A stretch of DNA of 64,000 nt from positions 19,666,001-19,730,000 of the forward strand of contig CANUEZ040000024.1 in the NCBI GenBank assembly GCA_948099385.1. Direction: 5' to 3'. The stretch is from Fasciola hepatica. Lineage: Eukaryota > Platyhelminthes > Trematoda > Plagiorchiida > Fasciolidae. The notes under the pieces were generated by a model. That model did not search any database. It worked only from the letters and a program-made list of their open reading frames with translations, and had not been told where the DNA came from. Numbering within the stretch: the first letter of the stretch is position 1; the number at the start of each line of letters is the position of its first letter. The position numbers and the translations under genes were made by a program. Below, in pieces: positions 1 through 12,595 of this stretch.

Positions 1-1649
1 TTTGGTGCGTGTTTAAGGCGGGAGTGCTTTGGCTTGGACGTCTTTCGTCGGAACAGAACTGTGGTCTCGGGTGTGGTGGCGGATGGCACGTCAACAAATT
101 GCTCACAAATTCCGCAAGTCTCTAAAAAGTTTAAGCTCTTATTTGCCAGCTAGCACCGATGCAGATTGATGTTGCTGATTCTTGTAGATAGTCGATCGCA
201 GAGCATTTCCTCCAACAGATCCCCATAATTGCTGGGAGCAACCTGTTGGTTAAGCTATCGGATGAACCCTCGACCACCACTTTCCATCCTCGCACCAGAA
301 AATTGCAATTTTAGAGCTCGGTGGTCTGGAACTTGGCTGGCACAGCGTGGTTCAGCAGAAGTTCTTCCTGCTTCTCACGCGATACGTTTGCGGGCACATC
401 TGGGCAATCAAGTTCTTCAGCAAAGAACAGAAATAGCCACCAATTGTAATGCAGAATAAAGCCGGCTAAATTTCCTTAGCTCCCTCATGAATACCGAAAC
501 AGATCTCGAACATTTCCATTCATTCTTCGACCTGGGAGAGAAGGAGCACAAGTTAAATGTTCAACAGTCCGTGGCTGAATGCCGCTACGCCGAATGTAGG
601 AATGGCGCATACCAGCTCAGGCGTAAGTTATTTAGTAACTCGAACCCCGGACGATGCGCGCTGGGAGAAAGAAAATATCAGAAAAGTGCAGCAAGAAGGT
701 ACTCTGTCCCATTTGGTTGGTTCCAACTATTTCTCATACGGAAATAGGCTTTCACTCATTGGCAGGTGACGTGCCCATCAATCGCAAGGTGACTTTGCCA
801 TATCTGTACGATTCGACAGCTACGGTCCGACCTCACCTGATTAGTCAGTTGCTGTGAATTGAGTCGAAAAGCATTAGACCGCGTATGGAAACAGCCAAAA
901 GACTCCACAATGGATCCTTGGAGATGATTTAACTCATATTCCCTAATAATCCCTCGGGAGATAGGGCATACACAAAATGATATGCCAGCGCAGCACGGCA
1001 GTAGAACTCCAGTGCGGCGCAGTTCTAGCCACCATTTAACTTTGCATCTTATTGTGCTATGATTTATTAGTAACATCCGCGTTGATTCCCTTTCGATTTA
1101 TTAGTTACCCTAGATGCCCATCGATTCTCAAGGCCAATCGGTTCCTTCCTGGCAGAATCCGTAAAAATAGCCGAGTTTTGTGGCCCGGAACCACAAGACC
1201 TGGGCGCCCAATGAACAATAACTTCCTTCCGCCCACTCACTATTCTATGTTCTTATGTAAGCTATTTGTTGGCCTAGTTTCGGCCACTGCGTTTTCATTG
1301 CCAATCATATTTCGCAATTCAAAGAAAAGTCGTTGTGTTGGTTTTTGTCTGGGTGACACGTTTGCGTCTACTTTCCGGCTGATCCATTTCGGAGCGCAAA
1401 CTTCTTAGCTTGTTAGGGAAGAGGCCACATGCTTGAGGACGGGAACACTGGTTCGTGGCGTAAAGAAAGCCGGTGGAATCGGAAGTAAAATCACTATAGA
1501 CAGACCATTCTCTTGGTGGACCTTTTGGTGACTCGACGGAAACGGGGGACGAGTGGAAAGTGTGTTACCAGAATGCTCATGTACATATATACGTTGTAAC
1601 AGAGGAAAACAGTGGTGACTCAGAGTGTGTCCGCAATGTTCAAAAAATT
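1..1649. other. No supportable gene
   Basis: I see no conserved motif, RNA gene or repeat here that I can defend. The open frames are short and lack family signatures. Because a decayed Gypsy reverse transcriptase lies on the minus strand just to the right, this stretch may hold the eroded downstream part (RNase H, integrase, LTR) of the same element, but I could not read it. Confidence 0.3.
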
Positions 1650-1653
1650 GGCA

Positions 1654-2650
1654 TTAAAACGGCCACACGAAATTGCTCTTCGAGTTTATTTCAACACTAA
1701 TTTCGGTCAGGTAGTTGTACATCGTTCGAGTGGCTCCTAATAATTCTAGGGTTTTCTGTCTAGACGCAATGGGTGCGGTAAAAGTTGCCTTCGAGAATGT
1801 GTTAACCTGGTCTTTATTGCCACCGGTCGCTGAAAGCTCATGCGCAAAGCAGAGAAAAAGATAAGTGATAACCACTTGCGGGTTCGTTAAAAGGGTGCCT
1901 TTAGAGATTCTATTTATTGAATTCCATTGGGATCGATGATATGGCCAAGAAACCATAGTGGTGTCTTGTTTAGTGCGGTCTTAGGAGCGTTGCTATTATA
2001 GCAGTTATCGAGTAGTCGTTGGGAGATCTGTCGAAGGTGTGACTCGTGTTCTGCAACAGTTGAACTTGCGATAAAATTGTCGTCGATCTATGGGGAGACG
2101 AAGTGTAAACCGCGGGTGACACCGATAATGAAGCTGTGGAACGTTTGCGATGCATTGCGCACAACTAAGTGCAAGAGTAAGAATTCGAATAATCTCATGG
2201 GTTAGTGATCTCCCTTTTTAGGGCGTCCTCTTTAGCAATAGGAATTTAATGATATACTCGTACCATGTCGAGTTTGGTGCAGATGTTACACCCAGTCGTA
2301 CTGGAGGTGATGTAGTGACTGAGTGGAACGAGGTAACGATTCAGAGTGGTCCCCTGATAGAGAAGACGATAATCGCCACTTGGAAGCCAATCGTTCGTAG
2401 ACTTCCTGGACACCTTGAGTAGTGGAGTTGCCCATGGGTTTCGGGGGTATAAATGATCCCGAGCTCCAGCATGTTTTTAAATTCGCAAAGAGCAGCAGCA
2501 AATTCTTTGGATTTAACCGCCGTGGGCAGAAAAATAAAGGAAAACCCGTCGTATTGATGTGGTTCCGGAAATAAGAGTGCACAGCGGATAAGTGGCTCAT
2601 TGGCTGAGTGAGTGACGGAAATTCAGCCGAAACATTGATAAAAATTTTAC
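1654..2650 (-). pseudogene. Decayed Gypsy-type LTR retrotransposon pol (reverse transcriptase)
   Basis: On the minus strand, 2640 to 2290 encodes a faint but ordered match to the start of a Gypsy reverse transcriptase: HHAPATRG upstream, then a stretch like HINTTGFPLF followed by PRRLNP, then a degraded version of the usual 'GIIRPSxSPWASPLHxV' and 'DWRPCGDYR' regions. Further along, 1956 to 1654 contains a stretch like the 'FLGMxNxYxRFxP' hinge (read as KTLELLGATRTMYNYLTEI). Stops and shifts separate the pieces and no YxDD box is visible. The identification rests on motif order only, so it is tentative. No LTRs were recognised. Confidence 0.35.
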
Positions 2651-2699
2651 TTGCTCCTCGTGTCGCAGGTGCATGGTGGATGGTGTTAACCACATGCAG

Positions 2700-4059
2700 C
2701 GATCCGGAGACAGCACGGTGAGGTACGGGGTTAATTACCTTGTGGGTGCCAAGGTGAAATCATAGATTCAATAGCTCTAAATATCCAATCCCGTGATTGG
2801 TTGAGGGATATCGGCGATTATGAATGACCACTGGAAGAGGCGATGCAAACGAAGAACTACTGTGAGGGGCTTGGTTCCATACCTCAGAATATGAGACCCA
2901 CTGGCAGTTTGAAGCCCCAAGTTGTTGGGGTGGTCCCATCAGAGGAAGTGGGTGGACTGAAGCCAACCTGTGGCCCAGCGCCAATCCAGAATTGGCAACG
3001 CAAAACAAGGTCCTTGATAAAAAGAAAATGACAGGTTCCTGAATTTCCAAAAAGCACGGCCCCGCTCGCTTGCTGGCTGAGGAGTTTCCTTTTTCGTTTT
3101 GCAAAGTTTACGGCAAAGTATAATTCTGTGCGTGCTCACGGAACTGGCTATCATACCAGCATCCCCGCACGTCCCTTTTTAGCGATCGGTTGGGCGAAGG
3201 ACTTCGGCCGATGACAAGCTGTCCAGCTTGGGGCGGGAGGGAATGCTGGGGGGGCGGGGTGGCTCATCTGTAGAGCAAAACGTCAGCCTGAAGTGCGCCT
3301 CACTGTGCAGCAAGTCAGTTGAGTTGGCCTTTGTGCCATTTGCGGATGAGTTGCCTAGCTGATTATCAGGGAGGGAGGCGACCTACATGAAGCGGTCAGC
3401 CACGGTGTAAAACTTATCCAAAGTAGCATCCACGAGTAGTGCCGAAACGCAGCAAGCATGCCAAGGTGACTGCTTCAGTCGAAGCCGTCGCAGCACTATC
3501 ACCCTGATGGGAAGGCCCTGGGAAGAATGATGCATCCGAGGCTAAATGTGTGTTGTATTTTCATCGCCGAATGTGTAACGGTTATTCCGATCGCGGGCAA
3601 CGCGTAGCCTAACTGACGAATCCCAAAGTGAGAACATAATTGATTCAATGATTCTGCGGTATTGAATTAACAGATTAAAAGCACATAAATAATCTACATA
3701 CCGCCACTCTACGGCCGCGACATTTAACAACGGGGATCAGAGTTCGGCAAAGGTCACTGTCGGATACGACCTCCGCAGCGGTCCGAGCTGAAACCAAAAA
3801 TCTGCCACGGCACATGATCAAAATATAAACAGGCGTTCAAGGGTAGTGAGTGATGCTTCCTACACCTGTACGAGGGTCAATAAGGTTAGGAGCTTCAGAT
3901 TTTGCTATCGGACGTGTACTCTAGCAGGCAGTAAAAGGCACATGGAAACCACTCGCATTCTACTCTTGCCATCTGTCTCAAGCGGAAGCCAAAAGCAGCA
4001 CTGTTGGTCGCGAGTCGCTCTTTATTTACACTTCAGCAGTGCACTTCATTCGCGTTCCT
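2700..4059. other. No supportable gene
   Basis: There are short open frames on both strands, but none shows a domain, codon bias or repeat match I can recognise. GC is slightly raised around 3180-3260, with a short G run. I see nothing else. Confidence 0.3.
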
Positions 4060-4660
4060 GAAAGAAGGAAGTGCGTCATCTTCATGACCACACACAGTAA
4101 TGCCGCAGGGCCGGGTGGTGTCCGTCTCATCATTCGAAGAGCCCTAGCCGATATATTGGCTGAACCGCTAACGTAGATATTCTGCTTATCTCTAGACATC
4201 TGTGGGAGATAACGGATGGTGGAGGGCTGGCGCAAGCTGTCCCCATTCGCACAGGAGGCAAACGGGAGGTGGCCTCCAACTAGCGTCCAGTAAGCTAACT
4301 ACTAATCGCACTCAAAGTGCTAGAGGAACGGGCTGGACAGCGACTAACAGGACATCGACGGACTCACCGGCTGAATGCTAATATGTAAAGCCGGCTGGCT
4401 TAAAGAAGATCTAGCCTCACCAACCTGCTATCGATTTCGGACGAGGTAACTCGCAGATTAGACCAAGGGGGACGAGAAGAGGTATGCCATTTACAATTTC
4501 AAAAAGACTTCGCTTCGGTAAAACACGGCTTCTTGCTGAGCAATCTAAAGGTAAATGGAAAGGCCCCACAGATTTTGAGGTGGATCAAGGTTTATTCAAG
4601 TAACAGAGCTTTCTTCGTACAAAGTGACGACCGGTTGTGGAAAACCGCCACGGGAACACT
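4060..4660 (+). pseudogene. CR1-like LINE relic, N-terminal half of reverse transcriptase
   Basis: Reading across shifted frames gives the opening blocks of a CR1 reverse transcriptase in the right order: 'AAGPGGVRLIIRRALADILAEPLT' (the usual KSxGPDGIHPxIIK-LADILA block), then 'SLTNLLSISDEVTRRLDQG', then 'FQKDFASVKHGFLLSNLKVNG' (the DFSKAFDxVxHxLLxxKL block), ending 'LRWIKVYSSNRAFF'. It is most like the copies at 8.34 and 10.4 kb. Several stops interrupt it and the catalytic Asp region is altered, so it is dead. The left edge is approximate. Confidence 0.55.
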
Positions 4661-7103
4661 GCAATTTCGTGTTTCCTTGACACCACTCGCTCATATACAC
4701 TATTTATGTTATTATGCAGTGAATGTTTCCATGAACCAAAATTTGTTTGTTGGAGTCCAGTGCACAACTTCGTCATATCCTATTTTTGATCTTCCTGAGG
4801 TATGTGCTTCTTTCTTGCACGCCACAATTCGGTTTTCTTTTTCTGAGTCCCTTTGATGGCATAAATGGGGTTCGTGTCCGTTTAAAATAAAAATAATAGT
4901 TTATTTCGGAGACTACCGAAGGATGATCAGATTTTCTACACGCGATAAAACAGACGGGCGAACTTCGTGAAAATTTACAATTATCCAAGAAAAACGAAGG
5001 GTAGGAAGAGCCTGACAGGGAAATAAAATTACGCACAACCAGGAATGATGGATGGAGTTAAGGTGAGCCCAAGGATAGATTCAGACATGTTCCCGGAAAA
5101 TTTGAAAGTCAAGGTCAATCGGAGGAACTGGCTGAACGGTGCGGAAGAGATCGGGATCTGTGGGTTTACATGCGGAAGACTGAAGTTCGGCATGATAATC
5201 CACAGTAAGGAGAAGCGATGAATAAATAAAGAAAAAAGAATGAAAGAACGGAGGGACAAAAAATTGAGTTGTATGACTGGGGATTAAGTAGCCATGAAGT
5301 ATGCCTCATCGCAACAAATGGATGGTGTCATCTTGAAAACAGGAAGCGACCAATGCAAGTCGTAAAGAGTGGGCCAGAAAGCAACAATGGTTTGGAATGC
5401 TCGAAAAACGGCAAATGTGAGGCACAGGAGAACTGCAACTTCGAGGTAAGACGAAATGTGGTGCAGAGATGCAGCAGTTGTACCAGCGAATAACTTTGGA
5501 GAGAGATAAGGAAGGGGGAGATTAGGAAGACCAGGTTGTGGCAGTTCATGTCGTTTGCATCTGCATGTGAAAATAATGACGTACCAAAGGCTTCAAACTA
5601 GGTGGAACGCGAAATAGCAGCGCAGCCTGAAAGGCACACTAAAGATGACTACGGCGAGCAAGGTTCAAAACGGATTACAGTACTGCCCGAAGGAGAGCAG
5701 GTAAGAGGAGACGAATCAGATCGTTTTATTGCAAATGAAACTGAATGAATACCAAGAGCGAGAAAACTACCCGGACGCGAAAACCGTGGTGGAGATCAAG
5801 CACGAGAATTATGTGTGCATCGGGTTTGGGAGGATGGAACTGGAAATCTGTTTGCTTCCATTGATTACACAAGTGGACTGAGCCAGAAGTTGCTAATCGG
5901 GACACTGCGTAATAGGAAAATCCACGAAGAACCACTGATTCAGAAAAGGAAAAACATGGGGCTAGTGAAAAAATAAAATTGGTTGTAAAGTCTTGCAAAG
6001 TTTAGAACGGCGAGTTCTTGTGTGGTGATCGCTCATGGTTACGGGTGTATCTGGTGCGTACTGATAGGAGGTATGGGATGGGCAAAAAATATACGACAAA
6101 ATGGAAGCTAGTGAGGTATGCGATCAATGACCTTTAAAATTATATGAAGGTACCAACAGAATACAGATTAGGGGCCGGCAAGTGCTAAGCAGGTGGAAAA
6201 GGAGATATTCCGGGCTTGGGGAGAGTAAGATGGATAGGGCGGGAGTGACGTTGTGCTGTGACGGCTGCAGTGGTGGAAAACGGTAAGAACAAAAACGGAA
6301 TGGGTGGGTGGGCATACAGTGACAGAAAGACAGTAAAGGGAAGTGGTAAGAGTGCTGACAAGAACTATCGATAAGCCAACCGTGGCGGAAGAAGAATGGA
6401 AGGAGCATGCTATCCGCAACCGACAGCGATGGATGCTGCGGGGCAAGCAGAGTTAGAGCGTGCAATCCGCAACCAGTGCTAGTAAGTGGGGCTGACAACG
6501 CCCTGAACATCCAGCGTGAAAATCACTTCGTGAACACAGTATGTTTGATGCACCAGCCTGGTTGCACTCGCACATCGTTGCAGACGGCCTGCACGCCCGA
6601 TGTGCGCCGGCCAAATTTGGGGATCTGACCGTGCCCCACACCGTTGGGGTTGGTGTGAGTGTTCATTGATGGTTGTAACGGGGGCTGAGATACCACAATA
6701 GGGGTACATCCTACAAGATCAATTAGTCAGGTTGTGAGAACTTGGACAACGGAGCCAACGGGGACAGCAATTGACAGACGGCCACGCACAGGAGCAGCCG
6801 TCAAAGGGAAATCAGTACAGTGCCCGAGGTCGTTGACCGGCATTGAGGATCACTGAAAAGGGAGATAAGATGGAGAAACGTAGTCTGTGTATGTCTCAGC
6901 GAGGGACTGTTGGTAAAAGAAAAGTGAAACAAAAGGGAAGCGCGGGCTCATCGAGGCAGTGGATCCCCAAGACAAATTGGGGCCACGGAAAGTAAGACAA
7001 AATTAGGAGACCGATAAAAAAGAGTTCGGCGATTCAGTAGAAGGCTTATTATTGGACCTGGAGTGAACGTTCGTTGGAACAGCAAAATAGGCTTTGCGTT
7101 ATA

Positions 7104-7300
7104 TTATGGTAGGAAATTCGCTGGGCGATATGGTGGGGTTAGAACCGGCGGCGTCACAACTGAATGTTTAGTTCAGTTATTGTGCCGTGTCAGGTGAGAG
7201 AAATCGGACTGAATTCTTCAGTTCAAAATCGCAGAGGTAGTGGCTGAAGTAAATTTGGCAGTATTTGGTGTGAAAAGAAGGCAATGTAAGCATAATGATA
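7104..7300 (+). repeat. Diverged direct repeat, copy 1
   Basis: This block shares ordered sequence with 7651-7830 at an offset of about 547 bp. Shared anchors include 'ATTATGG' near the left, GGGTTAGAA, CGTCA(C/T)AACTG, GTTCAGTTA, AGTGAGAGAAAT-type and GGAGGTAGTG-type strings. Identity is perhaps 70-75% by eye. It may be an old satellite or a duplicated fragment of an unrecognised element. Confidence 0.55.
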
Positions 7301-7650
7301 TCAACCAGCGCCGAACAAATGCTCATTCTGCTGCTATGCGATGGGAGACAGAAAAAAAGTGAAACGTTGAAGGAGCGAGACATGCATGGATCGGTAATTA
7401 GATGAGGATTTGTAAAAAACCAGAGTGACGAAAAAGGGTACTGTGGAAATTGGCGGAATAGATAGACTTCATTAGTGGTCGATTATCAAACGGATTGAGG
7501 TAAAGTTGGGTCTATGGCAAGTGAAAATAAAAAAGGAAATGGTGAACTCTGGATATCGAAGAGCCATAAGGTTCATTGGGGAGGTTGGGATTTGGTCTAG
7601 AGTAATTAATCGGCATAAGAGAAAAATAAATTATGCATGAAATTATGGAA

Positions 7651-7830
7651 GAAACTTAGCTGAGGATACGGTTGGGTTAGAATCGGTGACGTCATAACTG
7701 GATGTTGAGTTCAGTTAGTGAGCCACGTCAAGTGAGAGAAATGAGACTGAATTTTCCGGATGAAAATCACGGAGGTAGTGAAGGAAGTATATATGGTGGG
7801 ACCTGATGTAGAAGAAGTGCGAAGTAAGCA
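7651..7830 (+). repeat. Diverged direct repeat, copy 2
   Basis: Partner of the block at 7104-7300, in the same orientation. Similarity fades after about 7830, where the sequence becomes AT-rich (CATATATACATATG-like, around 7894-7950). No third unit was recognised on either side. Confidence 0.55.
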
Positions 7831-8343
7831 AAAGATATCGAGGCGCGTTGGATTACTTGCCATGGTTGTGCTAATAATAACAGGACAGTAATGCACATAT
7901 ACATATATTTATTCATGTATACATATGTACTTAGATATAAATGTGTATATATATCGGACCAAAGTGTAATTACTGATGCTGTTCCTACAGCTATTTTAAT
8001 GTTGGTTTCGGGGCTGCAGACGTGATATAACTAAATAGCGGTAATAAATCGCAGAGCAGATGAGGCATATTGACAGTCTGTGAGGAGTATTACGGTGGCC
8101 TCCCTAAAAATACGAAAGAGTTTAGGAGAAATATATTTCAAAGTGAAATCAATTGGACTTGATAAGTCGGTGTGGAAAAACAAGTAGTGGACGCAGACAT
8201 GTTTTAAATACGTCGATGGCGAAGTCTAACGAAAAACATCGAACAGAGCATCTATAATTCAAAAGCCGTGAAGTTATCTTGATAATCTAGTATCGTAGAA
8301 TTTCACGGATGATCGAGTTCTGATATGGGGATCCGTTTCGAAT

Positions 8344-9850
8344 TTGGTTATTTATTGCTTAAGGGCATTTTACTTACCGGTCGAGGACACTATGACCAAA
8401 CCGGCCCAAGCATGCAGTGTGCGGCAAGGTTCCATGCTGGGACCACTGTTGTTCCTGGTATACGTGAATGATCTGGTAACCATACTAGACTGCCCGGGGT
8501 TCCTTTTAGCAGATGATATCAAAACAGTAGCTGAACCAACCTCAAGCAAAGCTGAAAACTTACTTAAACGGGGTTAGTGGGCGGGCTGGAAAGTGGGAGT
8601 TGCCATTGAATGCAGACAAATGCAAGCACTTACTAGCAGGCAGGGAAAGCGACGAAGACGGGTTCGTACGACTGCCTGTCCCAGTCAGGATTGAGTCCGC
8701 TACTGTGGTAAGAGACCTAGATGTGCTTGTGCGCAAGAGCTTCAAACCCGCTGAGCAGTGTATGTCAGCAGCGGTTTGGGCAAATAAGGCCCTTTTCAAC
8801 TTGAGAATGACGATGGTGTCTAGAAAGGCGGAGTATTTCTTCATATATACAAGGCTACCGTGAAGCATAACTTGGAGACTTGGAGAGCAGCATTTGCACC
8901 GAGGTTAGTAAAGGACAAAAAGTACAGAAAGATGTTCAAAAGAGGTTCCCTCGAATGATAAGCGAGATGCAAGGGAAGTTGTGCCGGTAAGGGGTAAAAA
9001 GCTCCGAATCTGTCCTCCTTTTTTCGTCTTAGGCTAAGGGGAGAAGGACCATTACTGACTAGTTGTCACAACTTTGCACTCACGGGACAGGAGCATAAAT
9101 TGGACAAACCAAAAGCATGAGGGCAAGTTTCCTTTCCCACAGTGTCATAAACAAGTGCGACAAGCTGCCTCTACGCATAGGGACTCGGGGTATGTCTCAC
9201 ACGGGGACAGCACTGAGTTGTGGCGCGGAACCTATGTTAGTGTGAGGTTTCTGTTCCTGAGGACGAGCCTGTTTACTTTACTTCCACTCAGCAGCCACAG
9301 GTCCCGAATTATTTGTGATACCTGGAAGTCGAGGCATGGCGAGGACTGTTAGGGCTCGCAGTGCAAGAAACTGGGAGTGCACTTACCGAAGTCGCAAGTC
9401 CTGTGACCTGAGCCATAGCTAGGCAGCACACGGAGTGCTGCGTGCAAGCCTGGGTACCGTACTACTAGATGGATATGGCAGTCTAGAGAAAGTGGAGGGG
9501 CTAGCAACAAGAGTGGTGACAGGGCAAGGGAGTTTAGCTAAACAGGGCGTCTCCGTGCCCCGGGTCTGCCCTCAACGAAAAAGCTGTGCTTTCACTGAGG
9601 TTTGATAGAAACATTCAATGTTATGAAGGGACTGTCAGATACTGATAGAGAAGACCTGTTCTCTTCGATCCCAGAGAGGGACACAAGTGGGCACAGCCGT
9701 AGAATACAAAGAAAGCACTTGGGGCTTCAAATTAGGGTGAAGTACTTCTCGAAGAGAGTGGCGCACTATTAGAATATGCTTCCGGAGGATTTTAAGAAAG
9801 CCGTAGACCAATTTTGGGTGGCATTACACTCCAAGTTATGTTAGGCAGTT
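8344..9850 (+). pseudogene. CR1-like LINE relic, reverse transcriptase to C-terminus
   Basis: The motif order is that of a CR1 reverse transcriptase from mid-domain to the C-terminus. It reads 'SVRQGSMLGPLLFLVYVNDL' (SGVPQGSVLGPLLF block), then 'FLLADDIKTV' (YADD box with the Tyr replaced), then 'MPLNADKCKHLLAG' at 8600, 'VVRDLDVLV' and 'FKPAEQCMSAA'. After a poorly matching gap (about 9000-9440) it continues with 'QAWVPYY', a stretch like 'LEKVEGLATRVVTGQG', and a C-terminal 'MLPEDFKKAVDQFWVALHSKL' near 9780. Stops and frameshifts are frequent. It belongs to the same subfamily as the copy at 10.4-12.36 kb. Confidence 0.65.
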
Positions 9851-10401
9851 TTAGGGGTAGGACACAATCTACTCATCATATCCGGCTTTCTCTGCCAGGG
9901 CTCATACTGCACAAAACTTCTACCTTTCAGGAAACGAAACTCATGCAGTGTCACTAGCTACGGAAACGCGCTGACAACATAACAATCTGGACACACGATC
10001 GGCTTTAGCCACACCAAGTCCTACGCAAAACGAATTACGGCAAGGCCGCGAGCCGCTCGCGGCCCCATAATCTAGCTGAGTGACATCTGACGGATTTTCC
10101 ATGATAAAATCTTTCTTGTCGCTCAAGCCGAACGGGCTGAAGCAAAGTCGAACTTCTCCCGCGGTCAAAAGGTCTATCTTCCAAATCCCAGGCAGTTCAA
10201 GACACAAGATGCAGTAAAGACTAGTGTCATGAACCCTTTCGCATTGCCCAGTGGTTTATCTTCCAGCTCGCCGGCAATACCAAATGCAAGACACTGTCAA
10301 GATTTATATTTTGAACCCCTCAGTCTTGTCCCATTTCCGAGCTATCCAGTGAACTGCCTTACAACTCACTGATGACATTCAGATGACGAAATAATCACAA
10401 G
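9851..10401. other. No supportable gene
   Basis: This is the spacer between two CR1-like relics. I see no protein motif or RNA gene. Part of it may be 3' UTR of the left relic. Confidence 0.3.
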
Positions 10402-12360
10402 TTCCGGGAACATTTGAGATTTAGCCTCGTACCCGTGCACTACTTCAAGACTTCAGGAGTACAACTGAACTGAACGTACCAAGCGGGAATTTGAGCTCAA
10501 ATTGACCCAGTCTGTAAGACAACAGCCGAAAAAATTCCGCAGCTATGTACAGTCGAGAGGCTCAACAAGAAGTACGGTAGGTCTGCTATCCACTAGAGGC
10601 CACGGTTCTGTCACTGATGACCAGGGCAAAGCAGACGCCCTTGGGGAATACTTTGGTAGTGTACATGGAATGGATAGTGGGGTACGAGTAGATCTGACTC
10701 TGGTGCAACCTTCTCTTCAGTTAAACGAGCTAGACCTCCCAGGGGAAAGCGCTCGTAAGTACCTGCGGGGGTTAAACAGCAACAAGTCAGCGGGCCCAGG
10801 TGGCATTCATCCAGCTATCATCAAGCCGTTGGCGGATATTATAGCTCCATCGGTATGCAGGCTGTGCAGGCCCACGTTGGATCAGAGTAAGCTGCCTCAG
10901 GACTGGAAAGTCGCGACAGTCGTGGCAATGCATAAGATTGGACCTAAGTTGGCTACGCACCACTACAAGCCGACAGGCGTAACTAGTATCCTGTGTAAAG
11001 TCCTTGAGAAGATCATCCGTGCCCACATCTGCGAGCACTTACTGGAGCACTCCATGCTAAGTTCGGCCCGGCATGGATTCCTGAAAAGTAGATCTCGTCT
11101 GACCAATCTCTCGTGCTTCTTGGATGAAGAAACTCGACGACTGGACGAAGGTGAGCAAGTTGAGGTACGCTACCTCGACTTTAGCAAGGCGTTTGACTCC
11201 GGTAAACATCGTCTCTTGTTATGCAGAATGGAGACCTTCGATAAAGTGAGCAGTATATGGGTGGCTGGCTGAATTCCTCTCCCACAAGACGTTTTGCTTC
11301 AAAGTAGGGGACAGGTGCTCCAGTTTGGTGTATGTCAACAGTGGTGTACCTCAGGGATCCGTCCTAGGCCCGGTCCTATTCTTGTTGTTCAATAGAGACC
11401 TGGTATCCGCTCTTCAATCGTCCAGCTTTATTTTTGCGGATGATGTGAAGATTGTTGGGTCTGAGGGTAGGGTGGACTTGGGCAGGGAAATAGGTACCGT
11501 CCTGGACTAGGCATACAAATGGGACTTACTTTTGAACGCTGAAAAAAGCCATTTTTGTCAAGTGTAACAGAAAGCCTAAATGTCGCTCGTGATCAAGGGC
11601 TGTTCATCATAGAGGCAATCAGTAAGGTTAAAGACCTTGGGGTCATCGTGAAAAGTGACTTTAAGTGGTTGGAGCAGTGCAACGCTGCTGCGCATAAGGC
11701 TCGTGGGGAGCTCTTTAGACTGCGACCAGCTTTGCCTTGCAGGCAGCCGGAGATATTAGTATCCATTTACATGGCTATAGTACGACCTCACTCAGAAGGT
11801 AGCGTGCAGGCTTGGTCACCCTTCTACAAAACGGAGGCCGCTTGCCTAGAGAAAGTCCAACATTTCGCCACGCGAATGGTTGAGGGGCAGAGGGGTAGGA
11901 CTTACGAGCAGGGACTCTGTGATCTGAAGCTTTTATCGTTTCAAAGGAGGAGAAGTCGGGGGGATCTCATAGAAACGTTCAAGGTAATGAAGTGCTTTTC
12001 TGGCCTTAGACCAGATAGTCTATTCCAAGTGGCCGTAAATTCCAAAACAAGGGGGCGAGAAAAGAAGCTGATAAAAGCCCGAGCTAGATTGATGTCTAGA
12101 TCGCACTTCTTCAGCAACAGGGTAGTGAACAGTTGGAACGGTCTGCCTGGTGGAATGGTAGATCTGCAGACCGTCCAATCTTTCAAAGGTGCCCTATATT
12201 GCAAGTGGTACGAGATATTTCCTCGCAGTGAGCCTTAAGTATGTCAGCTAGATGGATGACGGGTAGCACTGTTGTCCTTCTGGAGCATGTTTTAATAGAC
12301 TTTTTCGCTCATTGCATACAGTCCCCGTGAAAGCTCACGATGCCTAATGTCTCTCACAGT
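10402..12360 (+). mobile_element. CR1-like LINE copy lacking ORF1 and endonuclease
   Basis: The element consists of a short non-coding leader (10402-10452), a reverse transcriptase reading frame in pieces (10453-12238) and about 120 bp of 3' UTR. The leader is alignable to 26091-26142, the leader of the CR1 copy at 26 kb, with roughly 80% identity by eye. It then runs straight into the endonuclease-RT linker (TERTKREFELKLTQSVRQ). So about 2.4 kb, namely ORF1 and the endonuclease, is absent compared with the intact copy at 12.4-16.7 kb. The outer limits are approximate. Confidence 0.6.
10453..12238 (+). pseudogene. CR1-like reverse transcriptase (damaged)
   Basis: Reading order: linker; 'SAGPGGIHPAIIKPLADIIA' (10787); 'VLEKIIRAHICEHLLEHSML', 'ARHGFLKSRS', then 'YLDFSKAFDSGKHRLLL' with the first catalytic Asp intact (about 11170-11215). 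A frameshift follows near 11270. A second frame gives 'SGVPQGSVLGPVLFLLFNRDL' and 'FIFADDVKIVG' (ADD present, Tyr changed to Phe). A stop at about 11508 and another shift lead to the third open piece (11555-12238), which carries 'DLGVIVKSDFKW', 'VQAWSPFYKTEAACLEKVQ' and the C-terminal 'SFKGALYCKWYEIFP'. The open pieces are long (256, 61 and 227 codons), so decay is moderate. It is the best preserved of the three relics of this subfamily. Confidence 0.8.
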
Positions 12361-12595
12361 TGATCTGCGATGAGGTTTTCCGTTTTCCTTTTATTTTTAG
12401 CGAGGATTCGACGAAACAAACTCGGCAGTGGTGGGTGCATAACTGGTGTGCATACCATCGAAGGAATTCTGGACGCTCGATTGGCCGTGGCCATTACCTG
12501 TCCTGAACTGCGCTACACCGGCCAGTCTTCTGACGTGATACGTGGAATTATATTTTCTGTGGTTGTGTCATTCTGTGGACTATAATTTGCCCACA

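Larger units (their letters stand above)
4861..8343. other. No supportable gene; purine-rich on + strand
   Basis: About 3.5 kb with no recognisable coding signature. The + strand is rich in A and G, which makes the minus strand look open for short stretches, but the implied peptides are low-complexity Ser/Leu/Phe-rich. The only structure I can defend is a diverged direct repeat at 7104-7300 and 7651-7830. Confidence 0.35.

Noticed and set aside
10365..10395. CTGATGACATTCAGATGACGAAA as a hammerhead core
   Set aside because: The bases between the two conserved boxes do not form a proper stem II and no matching stem III/cleavage triplet was found.
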